Positions 28,301 through 36,500 of a stretch of DNA of 64,000 nucleotides are shown here, piece after piece. A model generated the notes under the pieces. The model did no database searches, was not told the origin of the DNA, and worked only from the letters and a program-made list of their open reading frames with translations. The stretch spans positions 2,539,249 through 2,603,248 of the forward strand of contig CAADRB010000016.1 of the NCBI GenBank assembly GCA_900708905.1, in the 5' to 3' direction. The stretch is from Hymenolepis diminuta. Taxonomy: Eukaryota > Platyhelminthes > Cestoda > Cyclophyllidea > Hymenolepididae. The position numbers and the translations under genes are program-made. Each line of letters begins with the position of its first letter. The first letter of the stretch is position 1.

Positions 28301-28615
28301 GCTACCCTATCTTCTAATATCCAAATATTTGGTTTGCTCTCTAGGTTTCTGAGTAGATTTGAGAGCTCAAAAAAAAAGTTTGATTATTTTGAATGCTTGA
28401 TCCTTCAATTTCACTGCTTATGCTTTCAAACAGTTAAGATACTGGCAAGATACGTCTGACCAACATTATTTTTGTGTAGTACTCATGAAATTATTTGCCA
28501 TTACAGTGTATATTTTCCTATTTCAGCTCTGGACGACACAAAGAAATTGTCTTCGAAATCACAGAATCATCTTCTAGTATGGTCACTTCCTCCTGGAGGA
28601 TTGAAAACGACCTGA
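1369..28615 (+). CDS. MAPK8IP3: JIP3/JIP4-type JNK-interacting scaffold (UNC-16/Sunday driver family), 22 exons
   Basis: This family links kinesin-1, dynein-dynactin and small GTPases on axonal and endosomal cargo and scaffolds MAP kinase modules. Exons: 1369-1674, 1717-1837, 1876-2175, 2281-2353, 4583-4656, 4729-4779, 4862-4919, 6436-6492, 6574-6721, 7919-8106, 9675-9818, 10945-11179, 11879-12016, 19036-19306, 21865-22353, 22787-22931, 24663-25037, 25560-25726, 27062-27271, 27376-27431, 27505-27691, 28527-28615. All phases agree; the total is 3882 nt, 1293 aa, against about 1320-1340 in mammals. Domains in order: RH1 helices (about aa 25-95) and coiled coil; a second coiled coil (330-396) beginning INALNFVINDL, like the mammalian leucine zipper; the RH2 segment RKRNFTREEMAKVLMDR (about 403-419); an FFSRL motif (about 459); and a C-terminal WD40-like propeller (about 885-1290) with VWIGCQSGDIFIHS, VRQLCWCRDGVW, LWIGTKGGHVACIP and LMISGG, ending HLLVWSLPPGG. 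Exon 14 carries an Asn run and exon 15 an Asp/Glu run. The start is the first ATG ahead of RH1. The boundaries of exons 3-6 are less constrained by homology. Confidence 0.93.
3096..3180 (-). repeat. Possible tRNA-derived SINE fragment (weak)
   Basis: The minus strand carries a B-box-like AGATTCGAATCT preceded by GAGGTCA, as in the better SINE copies of this window. The rest aligns poorly. It lies in intron 4 of the JIP gene. Confidence 0.3.
3730..3860. repeat. Dispersed repeat, copy 1 of a pair with 22490-22640
   Basis: It shares an ordered series of blocks with 22490-22640: a ctttctcga motif, then gacc/ggtc-aag, gttgggttgg versus gcttgggtttgg, tgtgtatt, and a purine-rich gagggggaggt tail. 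Both copies are intronic in the JIP gene. The class is unknown; no open frame is associated. Confidence 0.4.
4448..4560 (-). repeat. tRNA-derived SINE-like copy
   Basis: Read on the minus strand it matches the family consensus from the promoter region onward: GAAATCGATGCTCATCAG (B-box area), then TGCATATCCAGTAATGTAGA and TAGCCAACCGCATTCGTAAA. It lies in intron 4, directly before exon 5 of the JIP gene. Compare 30690-30803 for the best-preserved copy. Confidence 0.6.
7420..7600. repeat. Dispersed repeat, copy 1 of a pair with 21215-21420
   Basis: Shared ordered blocks with 21215-21420 include ttctgcagact, gttct(g/a)caaa, a gaaagaagaaag/gataaagagaga purine tract, and ctg(a)gtttat(t/a)gagaga followed by gacca. 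Both lie in JIP introns. I see no coding frame or terminal inverted repeats, so the class is unassigned. Confidence 0.4.
9190..9285 (-). repeat. tRNA-derived SINE-like copy (degraded)
   Basis: The minus strand reads GCAGTGGTTAACGTGGCCGT (A-box side), then CTGTCAAGTCAAG, a GATGCTCATTG block, and ATTGATGTGGACGGCTAATC. These follow the family order. It lies in intron 10 of the JIP gene. Confidence 0.5.
11284..11718 (-). mobile_element. mariner-type transposase relic in JIP intron 12
   Basis: An open frame of 144 codons on the minus strand lies inside the 699-nt intron between JIP exons 12 and 13. It resembles the middle of mariner transposases: an N-terminal helix-turn-helix end, the IIW-(S/C)-D segment with an Asp retained (IIWCDWSKM), and the region I recall as NRQNDRIY, here NKIDFRIYDIGGQKSNVQQY. 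After MPVNEKADKV the match decays, and no C-terminal catalytic half is present. No terminal inverted repeats were found. It differs in sequence from the mariner at 59.8-61.0 kb, so a second lineage is likely. The family call is from memory. Confidence 0.55.
12017..19035. other. Large intron 13 of the JIP gene (7.0 kb)
   Basis: This intron divides the coiled-coil half of the protein from the propeller half. Apart from a G-rich tract (16594-16620) and the dispersed repeat at 16450-16985, I see no coding exon, RNA gene or complete element. Its open frames are short and show no recognisable similarity. Its length makes it the most likely place for an unrecognised alternative promoter or nested gene, but nothing supports one. 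Confidence 0.6.
16450..16985. repeat. Dispersed repeat family A, longest copy
   Basis: It shares a long ordered series of blocks with 23440-23950: aatgataatgg, gagagcagcgtcaaggtgtc, ttgtacaatattta, cagctcacg/aagctcacg, tgttcagtgtttattgacc, gatattcag, agtcttaac. Its 3' half is also present at 25975-26215 and 62420-62660. No open frame or inverted termini are evident. Copies both inside the JIP gene and 36 kb away show it is dispersed rather than a local duplication. A G-homopolymer-rich tract lies at 16594-16620. Confidence 0.6.
19785..19900 (+). repeat. tRNA-derived SINE-like copy
   Basis: The plus strand reads gcagtggatgtctgctaagt, then atgaggtcggtgcccatcgg (B-box area), then aattcagtgatatgggtgga and caaccgcattccttaa. 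This is the family order: tRNA-like head followed by the conserved 'cca/tcagtgatgtggatgaccaaccg' body. It lies in intron 14 of the JIP gene. Confidence 0.6.
21215..21420. repeat. Dispersed repeat, copy 2 of a pair with 7420-7600
   Basis: Block order matches 7420-7600 through attctgcagact, gttctacaaaat and ctgttgagtttatagagaga. It is in JIP intron 14, 440 bp before exon 15. Confidence 0.4.
22490..22640. repeat. Dispersed repeat, copy 2 of a pair with 3730-3860
   Basis: It matches 3730-3860 through ctttctcga, gcttgggtttgg, aattgtgtatt and a gagagaggagggaagag purine tract. It is in JIP intron 15. Confidence 0.4.
23440..23950. repeat. Dispersed repeat family A, second long copy
   Basis: See 16450-16985. 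Key shared blocks here are gagagcagcgtcaaggtgtc, cttgtacaatatttaagaaa, gggcagctcacg, gatattcaac and agtcttaacaca. It is in JIP intron 16. Confidence 0.6.
25868..25960 (-). repeat. tRNA-derived SINE-like copy (degraded)
   Basis: On the minus strand AAGATCGATGATGCTCAACG is followed by TGTACATCCAATGAAGTGAG, which follows the B-box and body order of the family. It abuts a family A repeat fragment at 25975 in JIP intron 18. Confidence 0.4.
25975..26215. repeat. Dispersed repeat family A, 3' half
   Basis: It matches the 3' half of 16450-16985: gatgtccagtgcttattgac, ggatattcagtggcttacgg, agtcttaacaaag and cagagctct followed by attcactcaagatgag. The 5' half is missing. Confidence 0.5.
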
Positions 28616-30689
28616 TGTTCTCTCCATCCCCCTATTTTATAATTCTTAAAAAATTCCATCACTTGCCGCCATCGCCGCAGTTTTTACATTCTCTTTCCTC
28701 CCCCTCTTGATTATCTGTGAATTCTGTAATCCAGAATATTTTTTCTTATTTATTTCCTCCTTCGGAGGAGATGCAACTCTTACCAACTTACTTGCTTGAC
28801 TATCGTGTTATATATTTTTATGTCTATTTGAGATATTGTAAGATCAAAACGTTTTCTTCATGCAATTCGCTTTGTTTTTTCTAATTGTTTTATCAATGGC
28901 CATTAGCGTATGTGGGTTGAACTGCTAGCTAAGACCGCTAAATCAAAACAAAACAGTGATATAAATATCTATAAACGGAAGAGGAGAAAGAGTTATTTCA
29001 AAAGGAGGAAGGGAGAGGAAACTGTTCAACCCGTTTCAGATTTCCTGTTGAATTTACCCTGCAAGTCTACGTAAACACTGACAATATGGTAAAACTTAGT
29101 AAGGCCATTTGGATTGCATTTAGAAGGACGATATTAAGACCTGGTTACCTAAATGGAATGCTCAATGGGGGTAAAATTGCTGACCCTGACAATATACCTT
29201 AACTTATGTCGTGGAAGATGGGCAGCTCGGTACATTAAGAATTCAAAAAAGAGCCTCATTGCTGGGCTTTATTTCCTACTTCTTGATCCTCTCATCCATT
29301 TTGCACGTTGGTGGAACACTTGGTTGTCCTTTTCTTAATCGGTTACTTTTAACTTACTAAAACTGGTAATTGTTTTGCTTCACCAAGGGGAACAATGCTA
29401 ATGAATTAGACGACTTTAGACAAAGTCTGCAAATTAATAAATGATTTGCGTTGGAGAAAGAACAAATCTCGGGAAAATCTGAAAAGCAAAGAAATTGAAA
29501 ATAGATCAGAAGAAGGTAAATTTAGAAATTGGATCAAATAATCAAAGGATCACTACCAAAACCTAAGCCATTTTCGGTCAATTTTGATCTCCTCTTCTTC
29601 ACGTTATCAAGTTTTTCGTAAAGTAAGGCACTTCTGTGCCGTCAAGAATGTTGAAAGTCGAGTTTCTGTTGCTATGATCTATCTGCCCACTAGATGCAAA
29701 TAGGCTGCAGTTAATTCAGACTCAACGAGAGGGATAAGACAGGACACACGTCATCGGTGACACCATTAACTAAGCCATTACATTTTTAGGAATACAAGTA
29801 TTTTTTATGCTCTTGTTGTCCAGATATCAAAACACTCCAGTCCGATAACAGTTTTTGTTTTAAATAACTGTCCTGCTGTCAGGAATGATGTGCGTTCTTG
29901 TCTTGACAAGAATGATGGGGGGCTTAGAGGCAAGCCCCATATCCAAAGGCAAAGTATGAGCATTGCAGTTGCGATCTCCTTTCAAAAAAGTACATAAATG
30001 ACTGGTCACTCCATTTGATTCATTGTTATGCACGTCATTGTGTGAATAACTGGCCCTTTGGTAAAGCATTTTTCAGCACTTATTTCGTCTAGAGGGGTAA
30101 CATCATGGAGTCTCTGTCAATGGAGAGTAAGTGGCAGCTAATAGTCCTGGTGACAATAGAATTTAGCTGAGCCCATCACCCTTCTAACTTTTACGATCTT
30201 TACCACAGAGCAAGAGAAGTTAAGACTGTGGTGAACAGAGGTTAGTGTTAGAGGGGCCAGAGATCAGGCGAGGGAAGGAGCGAGAGACTCTGCTTGTGAT
30301 AATAGATGCCGTGAGCCGTTCTTTCTTACATGGGAGCATTTATCTTTCCTCTCGCAGGAGTAACATAAGCAGATGGAATGGGTCTGAACATAGACGATCG
30401 GAGAAAACTAAGCCCTAGCAACGCTGACTCGAGGGCCATTTAAAAGTGATTTAATCACGCCAAATAAAATAGAGCACTTGACAAACGGTGGTTCTCCGAA
30501 GGAAACTTGAGGTTACCGAAGGAATTAGACGTCCCAAGTTCCACCCTGGGCTTAGTAACAGTCTTGGGGTAAAGATGCCTGGGTTCTAGAGACAGCGGCG
30601 ATTAAGAGAGAAGTTTTAATTTGACAAAAATTTAATAGATGCGATCACTACATCACTTGGTGAGAAAACTAAATTCCGCTACCCCATTA

Positions 30690-30803
30690 TTAGCTAGACT
30701 TAACCAGCATGGTTGGTCATCCACATCACTGGATTTGCACTAATGGGCATCAAACCCGTGACCAGAGTTTTAGCTGACGACTTCATTAACCACTGGGTTA
30801 CAT
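30690..30803 (-). repeat. tRNA-derived SINE, best-preserved copy
   Basis: Read on the minus strand it starts with an A-box-like TAACCCAGTGGTTAA (30786-30800), continues through GTCGTCAGCTAAAACTCTGG to a B box GGTTTGATGCC (30746-30756) inside an ACGGGTTTGATGCCC arm, then GTGCAAATCCAGTGATGTGG, ATGACCAACC and TGGTTAAGTC. A and B boxes at tRNA-like spacing indicate an RNA polymerase III promoter of tRNA origin. Ten or more copies in both orientations occur in this window. Confidence 0.7.
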
Positions 30804-31019
30804 AAATATTTCATTTGTTTATTACCATTCGAAAATGGGGATGTGTATCTGTCTTTGATGTAACCTAGACGTATGGAAAATTCCGAAGTCGGTGTACTAA
30901 TAAATGAATTATAGATTATACATTTGATTTCTAGCTTATTCTTTATACGTTAATCTTCCGATGTAACATTTACTTAAGTAGGAAAACAGAGAAATATGAA
31001 TAAAGGGTGATCCAAAAGG

Positions 31020-31378
31020 AGTTCGGTTTAACCCTGTCCGTACTTATGGTTTTCATAGCATTTCTCCTGTAGGAATTCTGCTTTGAAGGTGATTGTAGGG
31101 ATAAATAACCAGGCGTCTTCTCTCTGATCTACCTGTCTACTAGTTTGCAATTTTTTCCACGACGGTACTTAGAGTACTTAATATTTGACGACGCGAGTGT
31201 TCATTGATTCAAGAGAAGCAAAATGAGGGCTAAAGTATTCATAATTGGATTACTCGACTCTGCGGCATACCTCAAATATTTCGCTTTATAAAAATGGAGG
31301 CTGATGAACTTGAAAATGAATGGCCCTTAACGCCAATGCTTTTCAACGTATAGAGGTAGACCCTTTTAAAACCGAACT
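31020..31378. mobile_element. Possible MITE / deleted mariner-like element
   Basis: AGTTCGGTTT at 31020-31029 is matched in inverse orientation by aaaaccgaact at 31368-31378, giving ends about 359 bp apart. Between them a short plus-strand frame starting near 31223 (reading MRAKVFIIGLLDSAAYLKY) resembles the N-terminal helix-turn-helix of mariner transposases. The inverted match is short and no clear target duplication was seen, so this is tentative. Confidence 0.35.
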
Positions 31379-32813
31379 GCCATGTAATAAGAGGCATTTC
31401 ACAAACTTCCTTTCCTCGAATATGTTAAAAATACCATCAAGGAAATCTTCTCTATTCAACTATGCAGAGTAACTTTCGAGTCAGAGAATGTACAAAATCC
31501 TACTATGCCGTCCAGTGTTATTAAGATACCAATGGAATAAAATAATCATTTGATTGATTATACTTGATTTAAGACTTTAACTAGCTAGGATAAAATGAGA
31601 TCTGTTCACTCCAATGAAACTAGTACATAATTAAAATTCGAGGCAGTTCTCAAAGCCCACAAATAAGTGTACATTGTTCCGCATCGCAATTCCGAATTAA
31701 CTACGGCCATAGAGATCCTGAAATAGTATGCCTATTCCTGTGACACTGCTGGAAAATCTAATAACAGTATCTATTCAAGGTATCTAAACGCCACTTTCTC
31801 TATTAAAATAAGTAATAAACGGGGAAGGCAGGTATTTTTAGTTCTGGTCATATTAAAATTAGCTTATTTGGTCGATACCTTAATTTTATCTATTTATAAT
31901 TCTTTCTCTCCACCCCCTCTAATTTGAAGCAAAAGACATATGACCCTGTACTGGAGCCATGGTTACCAAGATGAATAGGCCATTAAATCACCATGGTATT
32001 ATCGACATGGTTACATGAAAACCCATTGTTGAATTTCTCCCTTTCTTTTCACAACTCACTGACATCCCAATTGCTTAATAAGGAAAAGAGAACAGTAATT
32101 TCAGTTTAAATCAACCTGAGGTGAGTTTCTCAGTCTTTCACATTTTAAACAAAATAACCACTCCAAAATATATTCAACCTTATTTTGTAACACCTTCCTT
32201 AGGTAGCACTTAGGAGGTATAATTTTTCAGGCCAAATCGGAGATTGACTCTAAAAATAAAAATATTTCTGGTTATACCTTTCGTAATTTAGGATTGTGTG
32301 GAAGGTATGTAAGACAACTCCTACCAATTAAGGATAAGCGGAAGGAATGTGATGCAATATTTGTGAGGAAAATAAACAAGCTAAGAAATTTAACCATTTT
32401 TTATATTCGTTTCTTTTTATTTATAGTATCTTTAAATCGAAAAAAAACAATTATCCATAGTTTAAATCAATCAAAAGAGAAACATTTGTAAAAATTTTTA
32501 AAGAATATTCTAAATTCGCATGTCTATATTATGGGTGTATTTGGAAATGAAATTACGGAGTCAGAGCTTTTTCAAATTCAGGACTAATCATTTGTTGATA
32601 AATTTATTTAAACAATAAATATTATTTAACTAAGGTGAAATAGCAAAAATAGTACATTTTTCAATAAATAAAGCTATCCACCTTAGATAGTTTCACGCAT
32701 AAAAAAAATTCAGGATTTAAGGAACTTATTTGTCGATTTAGACATTAATAATTATTTAACCAGGTTCAAATGATTATCATTGCTATTATTATTAATGAAT
32801 GACTATTTATTTC

Positions 32814-33185
32814 TTACTTGGGCTTCTTAATGATTATGCAAGAACCGAAGAGGCGACAAATGATGTTGACTTTTGACTTGGCATCTTGCATAGCTGATTC
32901 GACATTGGTTCCGGAACCTTTTATTAGATATTTAGAACAAATTGAAGGAAATCTGCAGCAAGCAAAAACATTATGTCTCTAAAAAGACAAACATTTAGTT
33001 CCAAAATAAATAAACAAACCATAGGTGAGTTACTTGGTTTCACTAAAACATACCAGAAAAATTTGATCATAGAGTCTGATCGTTGATTCGCATTCCTCCT
33101 CTGTTGGTTTAATGAACCAGAATGCGTTTATTGAGTTCAATATAAGAAAAATAGATAGCACTATTCTCCACAGCATTTTTGTCAT
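32814..33185 (-). CDS. Predicted secreted six-cysteine small protein, two exons
   Basis: Exon 1 is 33054-33185 and exon 2 is 32814-32978; the 75-nt intron has GTATGT and a TCTTTTTAG acceptor, and both sides are in phase 0. The product is 98 aa. Residues 4-21 form a signal peptide with a hydrophobic core (LWRIVLSIFLILNSINA) and a likely cleavage after the final Ala. The mature part of about 77 aa has six cysteines at 32, 51, 52, 58, 85 and 91, including a CC pair, an even number suited to three disulfides. It is basic at the C terminus (IIIKKPK). AATAAA on the same strand lies at 32806-32811, almost at the stop codon, supporting a complete short gene. An acceptor-like gattcag lies 13 nt before the first ATG. 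I do not recognise the family; it is not a Kunitz domain. Secretion and folding are inference. It is divergent from PKD2, starts 390 bp apart. Confidence 0.6.
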
Positions 33186-33575
33186 TCTCTTACAGTTCTG
33201 AATCAAATGACCGCAACTTAAGTTAGTCAATTAATCGACAATTTTGAACACACGCGTAATTTAAACTCACGTGATTCGTTAGTAATGAAAATTAATGCAA
33301 AATAAATTAAAATTCTAAGGTATTAATACCAATGGAGTTCAACAAAAAATGTAAAATAGACATTTAATTGCTACAAATTCTGGTTTTTGTATTTAATAAA
33401 ATATGCTATTAGATTGACTGTCTTTGTCATAAAATTAATGATTAATTTAGCAATAAATATTTTCCCTAAGTTTATATTATTAATTTAATGAAGCTCCAGG
33501 ACTTATAGGCTTTCTACTAACAGTATTTAAGTAAAGTGTATTATATCCTTTTTCAGAATCAGTCGACACGTGAAT
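33186..33575. promoter_or_regulatory. Shared divergent promoter interval and PKD2 5' acceptor
   Basis: This AT-rich interval separates the start codons of two divergent genes and must hold at least one of their promoters unless the 5' ends lie elsewhere. A strong acceptor, cctttttcag, ends at 33556, leaving a 19-nt leader before the PKD2 ATG at 33576. Such a site so close to the start implies either an upstream 5' UTR exon or spliced-leader trans-splicing. No TATA or other motif can be assigned with confidence. Confidence 0.45.
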
Positions 33576-36500
33576 ATGGATGACGATTTGGATGGTATAT
33601 TTTCAGCCGATTTAGGAGAAGAGGAGTACGAGAAGAATTTACCTGAGGAATCAGCGGGAACTTCCCAAAATCACGATCCATTCTTTGACAACGAGGTCAA
33701 ACCAGAAGATGAGAGCCAGAAGGAAAATCGATGCATGAGCTGTATCAAGGGTAAAGGCAAATATGTGGCCATCATTACGTACTGCCTTAAATTTTGCACA
33801 CTTCCCATAGTTATTCACCTTCTAAAGTAAAAATGAGAAAGCTCTCTCCACAAATTTTAAAGATATGCATAACAATCGTGAAGATGGTAGAGTCCTCACT
33901 ACCAATATTTTAAATTTAAATTTATCTTTTCTATCAAACAATTTTGGAGTGAATTGTGAAAATGCATATTATTGAAAATGTAAATGAATACGATAATATT
34001 CCTTGGGAATATTAATAATAAGATGGTAATTTTTCTATGAAATTTCCCCATTAGATCATAATGCACCCACGGAAAATGTAGGTAGAGAATTGTTATTAGA
34101 GCTGGCAGTGTGGGAATAAGAAAATTATGAAATAGACGTCTGTTGAGTGAGAAGCTAGTTTTTATTACAAAAAGGTAAAGTAGCGTTTTACCAGTTAGGC
34201 ATGATCAAGCAAGACAAATATGAGCACATCTATAGGGATCACTGGTCACTTAAGGTAATAACAAACAGTGGGACTAAGCATTGCAACAAAAAATAACGAT
34301 TGAAAATATACTTTTTTAAATTTTTACTCATTTTATTCAAATCATATCTGCGAATGTAAAATATGTCAATAAAAATACATTCGATTAAGAAATCTGGTTG
34401 GAGTAAATCAAAATATATTACCTTACAAATTTTTCAGCTATCTGGGCAACTCGAAACCGGAAGATTTACATGGATCGAGAGACAATTATAAGAACTACTG
34501 TCCGGGAACTGATAATATACCTGGCGTTCATCAGCATTATTCTTATAAGTAAGTAAAATATCACTGCGTATTCTATTTAGCTTATCTCTTTATCCCATAG
34601 AGATTTTCACAACATCGAGGACATAATAATATGGGAGAAGAATGTAAAGGATATTCAGGGTATATTATAAAATGGGTGAAATCCATGTCCAATTCATCTT
34701 AATCTAAGTTAGGAAGCTTTCAACATTATACATAACTTTTAACATACTGTATACCAGAATGCCCACAATATTAAGCTGCTAACCGAAAGTCTGGGGTGGG
34801 CACATCAGAGCTGCTAAACTACTAACCCCAATGTACGAAAAATCATATAGTATTAATAGATATCTCATTATCAGTAGGAGGATTTTGTGTTCTAAATTCA
34901 AGAGAGTGTGTGAAAGCTTGTCAGATGGAGAGACCGCTATAATCGCAATGAGTAACATTCTATGACCAGGATACCTTAACATTGTATTCTCTTTTCATTT
35001 CAGTTGCTTTACTGCCCACTTTCTATCTTCAAACCTACTTCTTCACGGACATTGCCCAGCAATTCACCTTTCCATTAAATTCTTCAAGTGAAAAAGTGTT
35101 CGCAAAGATCGATAATTATGAAGCCATGGCAAATGCAAGTTATACTCGTTAAAATATTATCATTGTTTTATAGTATAAAAATACCAACTTATTTATATTA
35201 AGTAGTATTCAAAAGTCAATTTGCTATTATTTATTTCAGTACATTCAGTCTGGATTTCTGATGGCACTTTATAGTGAAAGTGGTGAAAATCGTCTAGTTG
35301 GTCGTCCACGAATACGACAACAAAGGGTCAGACCGATTGATTGTTCACTGCCCTCCTCAGTGCCTGAAATTTTGAAAAAATGTTACCCGAATTTCTATCC
35401 TGAATATGAGAGCCGAGAACCAATTACTCCCTACCCAGGCACAACCACTGCTTTGAGCGCGGATGCGTAAATTAAAACAATTGCACTTATATCAATTGCT
35501 TTTTTGTTTAGTGCGGTTATATTCGATAGGAAAACTAAATAATTTTACCCATCATCATCATTATCATAATTTGGTTTAAATTATCAGTTATTATCAGGTA
35601 ATGTCTGCGAATAGAGATGCTCAGCTTCCAAAATAACATTCAGTCGAAATAGAAGGGGCTAAATTTAAGTCACTAAAAGCGAATTTTTTTTAGAATTATA
35701 GAAGTGATCAGTTTTGTTCGTCCATAAGATCTTCTTTTCTTTAGAGATTCAGGGCTGTTAAATTTAACTTAAGTTTGTTTTGATGTCCTTTAAGGTGATA
35801 ATTGCATCGGATGCCCGTTAATGAATTTTTCCTAACATGGCTCCCAAGTGTTTATTTAAACACTTTACCTATAACTAGACGTTTATAGTTTTGAGTGTAG
35901 ATGAAAATAAATCAGAGAGGGAAATTCGAAGCATGTAGCAAGAAAATTCTCAAAAAATGAATGTGCATTAATTATGAAGGAATAAAGAGGGGGTATATAT
36001 GGGCGTAAGTTACAGACTACCTAGTGCGGTCAAATTGACTCAGTGGCTTACAGCGCTGGGCCACATTGATTCCGCGCTTGATAATAACAACTTACGTTAA
36101 TCTACTGATCGGTAATGTTGTGTGTAGTATGTTGGTGTCAGTTAAGGGCAACCTGACTAATTCTAAGGGCACGGGAGTCACAGGTATAGAAACGGTAACA
36201 GTAAGGTCAAGCTAACTCACTGCAGGGAATTAAATCGATCAACAATTGTATGATGGATTTTTCATCATGTTTTAATTGCAAATGAAATTACTTCAGCTTC
36301 GGGTTCAAACCATACTCGTTTTTACTCAAAGAATGGATAATTAGGAAAAAAACCGTGAGTGAGGAGCCGATAGTGGAGAAGAAAGAAGAATTACTGGCTG
36401 ATTTCTTTTTTAACCTGGACGGTCTTCACCGCCATTAAGATGCGAGAGAGATAGAGAGCGTATCATAAATGCTTGAATTAAGGAAGTCCAACGTTGCATC

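Larger units (their letters stand above)
28616..32813. other. Intergenic region between the JIP gene and the secreted-protein gene
   Basis: It holds a SINE copy (30690-30803) and a possible MITE (31020-31378). Open frames here are short and unrecognised. I found no canonical AATAAA poly(A) signal within about 300 nt after the JIP stop codon, so the 3' end of that transcript is not fixed. A block at about 30490-30530 (ggttctccgaaggaaacttg, aggttac) resembles the region after the SINE at 44650 and may be a SINE tail fragment. Confidence 0.5.
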
